Source of the DNA: Monilinia fructicola
Taxonomy: Eukaryota > Ascomycota > Leotiomycetes > Helotiales > Sclerotiniaceae
Direction: 5' to 3'
Assembly (NCBI GenBank): GCA_008692225.1
Contig: VICG01000006.1
Span: forward strand, 2,439,001-2,503,000
DNA: 64,000 nucleotides
In this document: piece by piece, positions 37,058 to 47,127 of the stretch
Numbering within the stretch: the stretch's first letter is position 1
Layout: each line of letters begins with the position of its first letter
Position numbers and translations under genes: made by a program
Notes under the pieces: generated by a model
The model's database searches: none
Told to the model about the DNA's origin: nothing
The model's input: only the letters and a program-made list of their open reading frames with translations

Positions 37058-37060
37058 TTA

Positions 37061-37218
37061 GGGTGCACTCGAATCCATTTTTGGTAATATTGAGCTAAAT
37101 AAAAATATTAGAAAATATTAGGAATATTAAATCTAATATTGAAGTTAATATTGCGTTCGGATCGAGCCATATTTGTCAGATATATTGAGTCTGATATCGA
37201 AAAAATCGATCTGAACGC
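37061..37218. mobile_element. Small inverted-repeat element (candidate MITE)
   Basis: The left end reads GGGTGCACTCGAATCCATTT. The right end, read inward, begins GGTGCGTTCAGATCGATTTT: imperfect inverted ends of about 20 bp. A second internal pair (GCGTTCGGATCGA near 37153 against TCGATCTGAACGC near 37204) makes a hairpin of about 66 bp. It lies between a microsatellite and the truncated end of element A. No coding capacity; target duplication unclear. Confidence 0.5.
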
Positions 37219-37648
37219 ACCTTTATTAGTATGGAAGCTATTCAGAATACGAAGTGGGTAATATATCGTTTTAGAATAGGGGGGCGCTTTCGAAATGAAA
37301 GAGCGAGAGCGAAGTAGAAGAAGCAACTTTTTGATAAAATGGAATGAATCATTTTAGCAAAATGATGAAATGATTTGAAATGGCTTTTTTTGCTGATGAC
37401 GAAATGGGATATATCTAATGTTATTATTAAGATAAACTTGATGATTTTAAAGTTAACCTTGGAAGAGAATGAGGAGCTAAATGGGGTTAGGAATAGTATA
37501 TTGATATTTTGAAGACAATATAGTATAATATAGTATTTCAAGCTACTGTATTTTTAAATCAAGATTTGTATAAAATATATGCTATATTAAGAGTTAGAAG
37601 GATTCTGCAATATTATGGTATATTACCATAAGAGTGGTGCTCTAGGGT
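37219..37648 (-). mobile_element. Element A: truncated copy of a TIR element family (inverted relative to B)
   Basis: This 430-bp segment is an inverted, diverged copy of element B (37809-38559). Shared blocks include CTATTCAGAATNNNAAGTG, a G-run with TTTCGAAAT, a GCGAAGYAGAARAAGCAA block, and the terminal CTCTAGGG end. The opposite end seen in B, C and D is missing, apparently replaced by the small element and microsatellite to its left. Confidence 0.75.
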
Positions 37649-38936
37649 GGGGGAGGGCTGCTGAAGAGGGTGAGGAGTAGGAAGGGGAAGAGGTAGTTGG
37701 TCTGGAGGTAGAGTTCGTAGGATTGGGGGTTAATACATAGGGGGGTAGTAGAGTTGGATTCGATTGGATATTGGGATTGGGGGAGGAGGTTTACGCCGGC
37801 GTTGTTAATCCCTAGAGTACCACCTTTCAGGCAGTATGCTATATAATTGTAAAATCCTCCCTAACTTTTATTAGAGTATATACTTCATGTATATAGTGAT
37901 AGAAGCTTTGAAGCGTTCATATTGAAAGATTTTCGGAAGCTATACTATATTAGCTTCAAAATAGCTTCAAATACTAATATACCATTCTCAATCCCACTTC
38001 GATTCTTCAACTTGACTTCAACTTTTCAATTTCACTTTGACTCTTCAACTTTACTTCAACTCTTTAACTTCATTTCAGCATCATCAACTTTATTTCATTA
38101 CTATCAATACCATTATTATTTTATTAATAGTAAGTTATTCCATTCATTAGAGAATTGCTTTTTCTGCTTCGCTTCTATTCCCTTATTTCGAAAATGCCCC
38201 CCCTTTAATAACATATTAATCACTTTAGATTCTGAATAGCATTAATACTACTAATAACAACAACGACAACGATAATAATACTATAGATTTGTGGTACACT
38301 TGAATATACCCAAATAAAGCAATACGCTTAAATAATTCGAAATCATATAATATGCTTTAAAAAAGCTTAGCTTAATATACTAAGATTAATAAACTAAGCT
38401 CAAAACGAAGATATGGATTATTAGTGTTAACTTTTGTTTGTATACTATATACCTAGAGATCTATGGATTGCCTAATCTTGTATATCAAAATGCTATTTTG
38501 AATATGGAATTATGCTATAAATTAGATATGACATATGGCCATATTTTTGGTACTCTAGGTAATGAGGATATGCAGTTCTTTGCTTTGCTGATGGGGGAAG
38601 GTGAGTGAGTTGGTGGGATTTTCTGGTTACGTCGAGTTTGGAATGAATGTACTCACGAGAGAAAGTTTGCGGCTCTTTTTCTAACGCTTGCGAATTCTGC
38701 TTGATTCATCTCGAGGTCGTGAAGCTGAAGCGTGGCATGCTTTTGTTCTTTCTTGACATCTTTGATGGCGGCATGCGCTGCAATTTTTGAGCTGGGCCAT
38801 GCGGTTATGTAGATTGTTGCATTGTGGCGAGAGAGGTGCTTCCTTGTCGCTAGACCTAATCCTGAATGGCCCCCTCGATGAGTATGATGCGACTTGTGAG
38901 ATGGGGAATATCGGTCAAGGGATTGTATTTTGGCAT
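37649..38936 (-). pseudogene. Short-chain dehydrogenase/reductase pseudogene interrupted by element B
   Basis: Minus strand, starting at ATG 38936: MPKYNPLTDIPHLTSRIILI, then a frame break at about 38870-38876. It resumes as GGHSGLGLATRKHLSRHNAT (the Rossmann TGxxxGxG turn region) and IAAHAAIKDVKKEQKHATLQ up to a GTGAGT donor near 38660. Exon 2 resumes near 38580 with KELHILI and is cut at 38563 by element B. On the other side of B, from 37808 down, the same exon continues in frame: NNAGVNLLPQ (the SDR NNAG motif), then SYELYLQTNYLFPFLLLTLF, until element A at 37648. The catalytic YxxxK half is absent. Family knowledge: NNAG and TGxxxGxG are SDR hallmarks. It is a dead gene: one frameshift, one insertion and loss of the 3' half. 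Confidence 0.85.
37809..38559 (+). mobile_element. Element B: 751-bp TIR element with TAA target duplication (Harbinger-like MITE)
   Basis: The ends are inverted: TCCCTAGAGTACCACC on the left and GGTACTCTAGG on the right, so CCTAGAGTACC is a perfect terminal inverted repeat. TAA flanks both sides (37806-37808 and 38560-38562). Removing the element plus one TAA rejoins the dehydrogenase exon in frame (CTC ATT AAC AAC), which fixes the boundaries and the 3-bp duplication. A 3-bp TWA duplication is characteristic of PIF/Harbinger elements. No transposase frame; the 105-codon open frame inside is not protein-like. Confidence 0.88.
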
Positions 38937-40212
38937 GATTTCGGTGTCAAGGAATGATATGTAATACGCTCCAGTTGCAATTGTGCATCGATCACTTGTG
39001 GTGCTTAAAGGTCTGAGCCGAGGAATATAGGAGAAGAGGAGAATATTTATACTCTTGCATCTTGGATTACGGGATAGTTCATCTATGGATATAGACGAGA
39101 AGTTTTATCACTAATCATGATTTTCTTGCTCCAACTTTGCAATAGAATAGCTGTAGCTCAACGATTGCCTCTTTTGGTGATTTTCCAACCCTGGTTCGAA
39201 ACCTCACATCACGAAAGGAGTTGATCTTAAACATACCTCCCATATATCGTGCATAGTGTCAATACTTATATCTTCTATCTTCTACTGAGACAAGATATGA
39301 ATGATGCACGTATTCCATCAATGTTCAATATGAGGACACTTATTTTGGTGTGGATATTTTATCTTCTCTGCCAGTGCCAGTAATCCCCTTTCAAAATGAT
39401 TCAACATAGTCGTTGAATCAAGTATATGAAAGCGCGGTCAATTACTATCATGCCACATAGATATTAAAGCATTGATTCTACCCCTACTGTAAATTCTACT
39501 TCCCACTATGGATTCTACTGTTTTATTGTAGATTCTACCCCCTTTCCATCATATTAGCATAAGATTAAGACAACTTCAATTTTGTGAAATGAGAGTAATC
39601 TACCGATAAAAGTAAGTTCTATCTCCTTAGCTCTCGATGAATTCCTCATGAAAAATTATCCAGAAAGCCAGGAAAAGATAAATTCTTCGAAGCTAATTAT
39701 CGCAGTGACCAAGATATAGTGAGCAGATGAATGCCGAGACCTGTAGTTCTATTCACGCAGTCTGAACATCTCAACAACAGAAAGTAAGAGGGCTCTTGTC
39801 TTATGTATCGCGCCAAATGATAGCTTTGAAATAAAACTAGGAGTTCTAAAGTTCTGATGCGGATACCATAATACGTGCACATTAACAGATATTCAAACTA
39901 TCTATTTTCCCCAGTTACAGCCAGCGATAAAACTACATACTGCAACCGCTCGATGTCGATAAGTTTCATCACAAGAATAGGAAAGCTACTTGGCCCTCCA
40001 ATATTGATCCGTCACTTCGACCGGCATTAGTGTTGTCAATACAATGCGATGGTGATGACGGCTTAGAGCTACACCTTGTAGATACATGTATGACTAGATT
40101 TGACGACGTCAGAGATACCACGAACTAAGAATCCTTAACGCTGCGGGTACAAAATCTTTCATTTAATACCAATTAGCAGTCGGCATTGAATCATAAAATA
40201 AATGTACTAGCA
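38937..40212. other. Non-coding region between dehydrogenase pseudogene and element C
   Basis: About 1.3 kb. It contains a degenerate tRNA-like segment (39149-39210, with an A-box-like TAGCTCAACGATTG and a B-box-like GGTTCGAAACC) and a repeat at 39465-39580 (TTCTACCCC and CCCTTTCCATCA blocks) related to 35585-35760. No gene supported. Confidence 0.45.
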
Positions 40213-41078
40213 CTAGGGTACCAAAATTATAGTGTTTGCATATGGTATATTGCTATACTATATATAGCAAGCCGTCAAAATTAAAAGCTTTAGTAGTATT
40301 ATCAGAATTCAGTATTAATAGTTTACTTTTGTATCTTAAACGTAGTTTGTTGGTTTTGATCCATTGAACTAAGCTTGCTTAAGTATATTATAAGGTCTCG
40401 AACTAGATTTATCAAGCTTAGCTTAATGAGTTTAGTATCTTTGAATGTGTTTTGGTATATTATAGATGTATTGGTATTAATATCAAAACTATTCAGAATT
40501 TAGAGTAGTTAATATATTATTATAAAAAGGGGTAGAACAGGGGGGAAGCGATGGGATAGGGAGGCGAAAGCGAGGTAGAAAAAGCAATTTACTTTAACAA
40601 AATTGAATAGATTAAAATGGTTCACTTTTGATGAAATAACAATATTATCAATAGTATTGAAGTGAAGTTGATGATGTTAAAGTTAAAGTTAAATAAATCA
40701 AAGAGTTGAAATAGGGTTGAGAATGGCATATTTGTGTAACGGTCGTCATAACGGGAGCAATGCTGGCGAGGTTGCTGACCTTGCCGAGGTTGCGGCAGAA
40801 ACGAGAAAATACCATCATATAGATAAGAAGCACGGATGGTTATACTCGAGTAATGAAAAGCAGCTTTACTCCAATACATGAATTATATGACATCTTGTCG
40901 CAATATCAGTATTTTAAAGCTAATATAGTATTTTGAAGTTAGTTGAAACCAATATAATGTTCTGAAGATCTTTAGATATAAACACTTAAAAGCTTCTACT
41001 ATTATATGTATAATATCCTAGGAGTTGAAAGAATTTTGTATAATTATGATATACTGCCATGGCATTGGTTTTTTAGGG
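40213..41078 (-). mobile_element. Element C: copy of the A/B/D family carrying an extra insert
   Basis: The left end CTAGGGTACCAAAATTATAG and right end (read inward, CCCTAAAAAACCAATGCC) are diverged versions of the family termini. It shares the CTATTCAGAATTTAGAGTAG, GGCGAAAGCGAGGTAGAAAA and AAGTTGATGATGTTAAAG blocks with A, B and D in the A orientation. A GC-richer segment at about 40733-40905 has no counterpart in D and splits the homology, so something inserted into it. Confidence 0.75.
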
Positions 41079-41475
41079 GGTGCACTACCAGGACCAACCC
41101 ATCTCAACAACCACTAGAATATGTATGAAATACCAGCCTAGGCGACGCATGTGAAAACGTTTCGGTTGCCAAAGCATCACATAGATGAGATATCATACAC
41201 GGATTTGTATGCCCACACCTCGATTAGATGGATCATCAGATTGTGATCAACTGTCCAGCATATGTAGCATAGGACATTGAGGGACCGGTATAAATTAGTT
41301 TCACTAGCCATAGAAGCTATTGCTTGCTTCTCAAGGATTACTCTTTATTCTATAGTTCTAATGATAATGATGATGGTTATAATGATATAGACTTAAATAC
41401 TTATTACTTTATCCCACCAGGCTGATATCAACACAAATCTAGAGCTGCTAAAGATTAAATGTTGAGTTGGCTTTA
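41079..41475. other. Spacer between elements C and D
   Basis: About 400 bp of unique-looking DNA. It includes a TATA-like GGTATAAAT at 41288 and short ATG/ATA repeats. No coding frame or protein motif found, unlike the A-B spacer. Confidence 0.4.
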
Positions 41476-42088
41476 CCCTAGAATACCACTTTTATAACAA
41501 TATGCCATAAAAATGTCTAATTCCTATTATAGCGTATATTTTATGCATATAAGTGGTAAAAGCTTTAAAGTGTTTATATTGAAAGATCTTCGGAATACTA
41601 TAATAGCTTGAAAATGATAGTATACCATTCTCAATCCCATTTCAATTCTTCAATTCTACATTACTTTAACATCATCAACTTCCCTCTAATATCACCAACT
41701 TCATTTTCATACCATCAATACCATTATCATTTTATCGAAAGTAAGTTATTCCTCGTTAAAGAATTAATTGCCTTTTCTACCTCGCTTTCGCCCCCTATTT
41801 CGAAAACGCCCCCCCCCAATTCTCTAATAACGTATTAATCACTTCGGATTCTAAATAGCTTCGATATTATTAATAACAACGATATTGATGATATTATGAA
41901 TTTGTGATATACTTGAATATGTCTGAATAAAGCAATACGCTTAAATAAGCCTAGCTTAATATATTAAGATAATAGACCAAGCTCAAAATAAAAATGTAGA
42001 CTATCATGGCTAACTCCTAACTATACCCGAAATTTTATGGATTATTATATTATGTATGGCATATTGCCATATTTTTGGTACTGTAAGG
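41476..42088 (+). mobile_element. Element D: copy of the A/B/C family, inverted relative to C
   Basis: The left end CCCTAGAATACCACTTTTAT and right end (read inward, CCTTACAGTACCAAAAATAT) form an imperfect inverted repeat of about 30 bp that continues into AATATGCC on both sides. The interior matches B (ACTTGAATATGTCTGAATAA against ACTTGAATATACCCAAATAA; both then AGCAATACGCTTAAATAA). The flanks are TTA (41473-41475) and TAA (42089-42091), consistent with a decayed TWA target duplication. Confidence 0.8.
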
Positions 42089-42515
42089 TAAGCTGATTGA
42101 TTGCCAACATAAATAGCAAGTTATTTGATACTCATAACCATTCTCCTATAGATATGATAATGAATTCAAAGGTCTTTGATTGCAGCAGTGTAACGGTGGG
42201 AAAGATGAATTGAAACTTAACATCACGTTGTGGAAATACTGGGATAAAGGTGAATTATAGAAAAATAATTAGATTAATGTTTCATTACTATAGCGATTTG
42301 TCTTCGCACAGCGAAACTTATCCAACTACCTGCCCCTGACATGAAAATTTGCTCGTCAAACTAAACCACAGCATATCCCTTCCCTCTTCAGCATTATCGT
42401 CACCAAGAAATCCTGCTGCAATTATCCCAACAACTATCTCTCAAGCACATCCCAACCATCAACATTACTATTGCTACCCAAACCTCACACCTTCTTCTTC
42501 CTTGTTCAATTACCC
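42089..42515. other. Intergenic DNA downstream of the esterase gene
   Basis: 427 bp, no gene or clear repeat. The last 100 bases are C/T- and A-rich and include the esterase 3' flank. Confidence 0.5.
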
Positions 42516-44337
42516 TTAGAATGTGCAGTTTGCATCAATTCTATCACCGGTCACGAGCTGAGTCGCAACATCTCCCTCGGAGAATAGGAGCATGGTGTCC
42601 TTGCCAGCTTCGTACTCGGGCCATGTCAAGTCACCTACTGAAGGAGCTTGCTGAGGATCATTCGCAAATGAAAGCCAGAGTGCTTGCATTGTCTCCGCAA
42701 CTTCATATTCAAAGGCTGTGGAATTACCACGGTATTGGTAGTGCGTGTCGAAGAGGAGTGGGAGTTCAGCTGAGTTTGTTAGTTAGGTTGTACAGTTGAC
42801 GGTGAGGATGAATGTGAAGGGGCTTGTAGGAAAGAGAAGCTTACAGCTGTGATAGGCTTGCATCCATGAAAGTGGAGAGATGTTTGAGAAGTCTCCAGCG
42901 TATTGGTAGCGGTATGTTTTTAGGCCTGCATTCACGCGTGCACTTTATATGGTTCTTGGTTAGGAATTGTTTTTGTGTGTGTGAAAGGTGAGGGGGCAGC
43001 ATACCTAACTTCATGAGCAACAGGACAAGCGATTACGTTTTGTGTCGTCGAAAATAATGTTGCAGTACCAGGACCGGCCTCGGAGAATGCAACGAAACCG
43101 GCTCCCTCATTCGTGTTGGATCCTATGATTACTGGCTATTTGAAGTTTATCGCTTATTAGCTTCAGATCCTAGAAAGACTCAAGCCTAGAGAATAACAGA
43201 AACTTACCAACTTCACACCCAATCCCTTTGCAGCTCTATCCGCTGGATTTGAGAAAGCGGTGATATTATCCGCGACAGGAGTGAATGCAATAGTTGGAGT
43301 AACCCCACTATTCACGTAATTACTCAAAGCATCTTCAATGACAGTCGCGGAAACATTTCTCATGCATCGTAACTCAGCATCAGGTGCAAGATCTTTGCAT
43401 CCGACCATTCCAGCTAAAGCCGTGAAATTTTTTTGTGTAGTATCGGCAGTGCTGAGAAGATATGCGGAGCCAGAATCGGCGATCAAACCTTTGACAATGG
43501 GGTTGTTGGGGTAGGCATAGCCGTAACTATCTACAGAGGCACCACCAGCAGACTGGCCCCAGAGGGTCAAGCGTTCCGGATCACCGTTGAAGGCGGCAAT
43601 GTTTTCATAGACCCATTCGACGCTAGAGGGGATGTTAGCTTGGATGGCGAGACGAAAAGAGGGGCAGGGACATACGCTTTTCTCTGATCCATTAAACCAG
43701 GGTTTTTGTCCGTCGTAATACCCTTGGCGTTCGGAAACCCGAAGACATTGACGCGGTAACTTTGACAGTCTAGTTAGCACCTGACTACTGGCGAATAGAG
43801 AAGAGAAGAGAAGTGTGCAAAAACTTACTTCATCACAACCATAATATGGGATTGAGATTTTTGAATCCATTGATCTGGGATCTTGTACAATGAATTTTGT
43901 CCACCGCTGGTATACCCACCTCCAGGAATGTAGACAAAGACGGGTAAGCTCTCATTAGTTTTGGTCGCAGGAGCCCAAATACTCAGATACAAGCAATCTT
44001 CACTTTGTCCACCGCTGATCATGAATTCAGGTACAACATTGTTATAAATCGAGGATCTGTTGGTGGCCTGTTGCATACACGAAGCAGGGAGTGCCGTAGC
44101 GCTGATGGCTGCACCTTTTGTTTTGTTTTGAGGTGGTGCGAATCGTAAGTCTCCAATGGGAGGCTCGGCATAGGGTACTCCCAAGAATTGACGAACATCT
44201 GGTGTAGTCGCGTTGATGAAGCCACGGATTTGACCACTAGTTGTTTCGACAACTAGGTCATCATTGCTAGCAGTGGGAGCGCAGAGCGCAGGGAGGATTA
44301 AGGAGGAATAAGCGAAAAGAGAGATTGGTGAAATCAT
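42516..44337 (-). CDS. Type-B carboxylesterase/lipase family protein, secreted
   Basis: Six exons on the minus strand: 44337-43829, 43759-43676, 43622-43208, 43135-43005, 42942-42845 and 42769-42516. All introns are GT-AG, giving 496 residues without internal stops. ATG 44337 starts a signal peptide (MISPISLFAYSSLILPALCA). Family signatures: QFLGVPYAEPPIGDLRFAPP, SEDCLYLSIW, the oxyanion region YIPGGGYTSGG, the nucleophile GQSAGG (Ser about 222), the acid-region GSNTNEGAGF and the His region QAYHSSELPLLF. Paired Cys and several N-x-S/T sites suit a secreted enzyme. It hydrolyses carboxylic esters; substrate unknown. The acceptor of exon 5 (TAAAG) was chosen because it restores SARVNAGLKTYRYQYAGDFS, a family-typical stretch. 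Confidence 0.93.
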
Positions 44338-44402
44338 GATGAAGGACAAGTAAGTTTTTGAATGCCGCGACTGATGAACTTGATGGTTGCCAATCCTCTC
44401 TT

Positions 44403-44410
44403 CTTATATA
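44403..44410 (-). promoter_or_regulatory. TATA-like box of the carboxylesterase gene
   Basis: TATATAAG on the minus strand, 66-73 nt upstream of the esterase ATG, a plausible spacing for a TATA element with a short leader. No experimental support is visible. Confidence 0.45.
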
Positions 44411-44462
44411 GAGATACTGACAATCCCATTCTCATAGAGACATTAGGGTTGAATATGACTTC

Positions 44463-44513
44463 GGGGTCCGTAGAATGAGCGTAGAATGGGGGTCCGCAGA
44501 ATTGGCGTAGATA
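44463..44513 (-). repeat. Imperfect 25/26-bp tandem duplication in the esterase promoter
   Basis: Two adjacent units share GGGGTCCG(T/C)AGAAT followed by a GCGTAGA block. They lie about 125-175 nt upstream of the esterase start. Confidence 0.7.
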
Positions 44514-47127
44514 ATCCGACACTAGTCAACCTTTCCAATCGATATTGATTTCGCCGATCATGAATGTGGACGCAAATTGATGTCCGGATAAGAACGTGTT
44601 CAATTTTTTATCTAAGAACTTTACACATACAACCATGAAAGGCGCAGTCTCGTATTTTGAAATGATTATGTGAAAGTAATGTAGTTCCCCGCAACCCCGC
44701 AGTCTTGGTGCAAGGATGTTATCCTGCACTCATTTCGGGCTAAAGCCTATACGGTAGAAAGCTTTGCCGAATTTAGAGTATGACCACAAGTGTTCTTGGC
44801 AATAGAATATAATGGGAGGGATATTTGTTGATGCATAATTAGAGGAGTGGTGGTTTGATGATCTATATGCATTTGGAAGACGCCTGATGCCACTGCAAGA
44901 AGCATCTACGTGAGTGAACAAGACGGCTGATATCAACCACCTAGAAAGGAAAGGAAGTCGGTAGATCGAATTGATCACTGGAAGTGTTTGAGCATTAGTT
45001 TTGAGATAGAATTACTTAATTAAATCTCGCGGAAAAATAATAATTCTTCATGTGATAACTGAAAGTCCCAATGAGCCCACCTGGGCAGACTTTGGAATTT
45101 CGATTCCAGTCTGGTCTTTTGCTGATTGAGAAGCAGTTTATGCTAAGCATTTACATGCAGGGGTTCCAGATATCCTGTTCCACCTTCAAGGAAAACATAC
45201 TTATCAGGCTCTCGGATTATTCCCGACTCATCTTATCAAACAGTGTTCTGAACCCCTTCCATTGATGACTAGCGTGATTCATACAATTAGCGAACTTCCC
45301 CCGTTTCACAACAATGAGTGCGCTGCCCTACGGAGTACTGTTTGAAAGGTGGATCCCGGGAGATGACTAGTCTGTTGCAGGGAGGGTCCTTATCAACGCC
45401 GATTTCTTTTCATGATTTTCTATCCCCTATGCGTGATAAGGTGCTAAAATTGCTTGGCCACCCTCGCCTTCTTCCCCATATTGCAACACCTCGGTATGTA
45501 TCTGGATCTGACACAAAATTATCACTGTAATGTTCTTCTTGATCTTGTGCAAGTTCACCACAACTCAGAATCTTCTTCCTCATGATGTCAGTGTTTTCCA
45601 ACATACATCCTATATTCAGCCCGAGAATCGATTCCATCTCGCTTATTTTCCGAATACTGTTCTTATCCCATGTGTCTGCTCGCCTGACTTGTATATTAAA
45701 ATCATCGATTGGACTCCACGAGCTCGATTGATGAAGTAACGTGGAAGATACCATGCGTTCTAGTCAATCAAACACAATCGTCAATCTCATTACAAGAAGT
45801 ACCGTCATCAAAAACCAACCGTGCTGGCCTTTGTTGTGAAACACATCTCCGACTATTAACCTAGATATTCCATTGCCTGATTTCTAATCAAGAGACCTTT
45901 CATTATCAGATCATTCATTACGAAATTGTTCACCGTGAGAACTTTTATCAGCAGATTTTTTAATCATTCGTGAAAAGATAAAGGACTATCTCCAAATACG
46001 AATACTGCAATTTGAGAGATGATTGGAAAATCTGGCATTTTCGCGGAGGAAAGCGCCCGATATTGAATCTTTAAATGGCCGAAAGTGTTGCCAGCGGTGA
46101 CTAGGTAGGTAAAATCCATCTTTTGAAAGGATATGCAGAATCTAGAGGCCAGAAGTGAGCATTTTGATGTGTGAAGTTACCTGGAGCCTTGTATGTAAGT
46201 GGGTCCTCATAGAAATGTGGGAGGCCGAAGATCATTGATTTTATAAACAACAAAAAAAGCTTTCACCGCGTGAGGCAGAGAAGAACCATGGAAGCATTGA
46301 CGTTTGACCTTTGGAGCCTGCTTCTGATTGGAAGATCTGGTCGGTACCTGACATTGAGAGGATGATCTCGGAATGACGCGGATCTTCAAAGACGGCAGTC
46401 TACAGTAACATACATTTCTCAATCAACTTCCATTGATGTAACGTTCTGATTGTGAAATACCGGCATGAACTTTGAGTAATGCTGGTATATAGAAGCCATA
46501 AATATGTAACAGCTGGATGTTGGTGATGTCATGATCAATGCCAAGGAAGGTAGAGCATTCAAAACCATCATACTGTATGGTATAACATGCATATGCCATG
46601 CCTCATCTCGATAACTACGGAGTAGAGAGGATTCCTTTGCGGGGGATTCCTGAGATTCCGTAAATTACCTAATAAGTTAGTTAAAGCGTACTTAGTATGG
46701 ATCCAGTTAGAGCTTGAAACATGACGCTGTAGTACTGTACTCTGTAGAAAAATCTCTACTGTATTGCACACTGCACACTGCACAGTAATGAACTTGTTTC
46801 GGACTTTGTAATCCATAGGGTTGGGTGTCGAAATGGAAGTGATCTAATTGGGCTAAACAAATGATTTGAGATTGTAGATTCGTAATATAAAAGGTAGATA
46901 GATTGATGATGTCCAAGGATTGGTTGACACACCACTTATGGTAAACAGGCCACATTATTTTCAGAATGCGATAGAACTAGCCGAGATAGATATCATGACT
47001 AACTGAAAAACTAGGGCTTAAGTTATTCCGAATCCGACGGTAGTGCACTCCGTACAGGACTGCAAGTAGGCGCATAACACGGTAGTTCGTGCTGCGGACG
47101 GAGTATTTAGATAGAACCCGACCTCAA

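Larger units (their letters stand above)
31951..37060. other. 5-kb gene-free region with many simple repeats
   Basis: No gene supported. Contents: CATAC/CATGC repeats with GGAGTA variants (32335-32490); CT tracts (32587-32610 and 32757-32785); a CAATA repeat (33020-33040); GGTAGGTACTA repeats (33090-33125); a CCTCC tract (33205-33245); TATG/AATG repeats (34260-34300); and an ATC tract (34648-34668). Two small frames near 34771-34992 (+, PRCPKHHDNFNIECIDRPGT) and 35035-35271 (-) look weakly protein-like but match nothing I recognise. A region at 35585-35760 is related to 39465-39580. Confidence 0.45.
44338..47127. other. Esterase/METTL4-like divergent intergenic region
   Basis: About 2.8 kb with no supported gene. 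A 115-codon minus-strand frame at 45410-45754 is moderately protein-like but unrecognised. It holds TACGGAGTA motifs at 45329 and 46616. The proximal part is the esterase promoter. Confidence 0.45.

Noticed and set aside
36617..37087. 156-codon ORF ending in poly-Leu
   Set aside because: The Leu run is the translation of the TTG/GTT microsatellite; the upstream part is low-complexity G/T-rich DNA.
37242..38239. 99- and 105-codon ORFs on opposite strands
   Set aside because: They are the same MITE sequence read from elements A and B; composition is F/I/S/H-rich and not transposase-like.
43433..43687. 84-codon plus-strand ORF
   Set aside because: Antisense of the carboxylesterase exon carrying the GQSAGG motif.
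45410..45754. 115-codon minus-strand ORF starting with ATG
   Set aside because: Somewhat protein-like but unrecognised, no introns or neighbours to support it; left as intergenic rather than called a gene.
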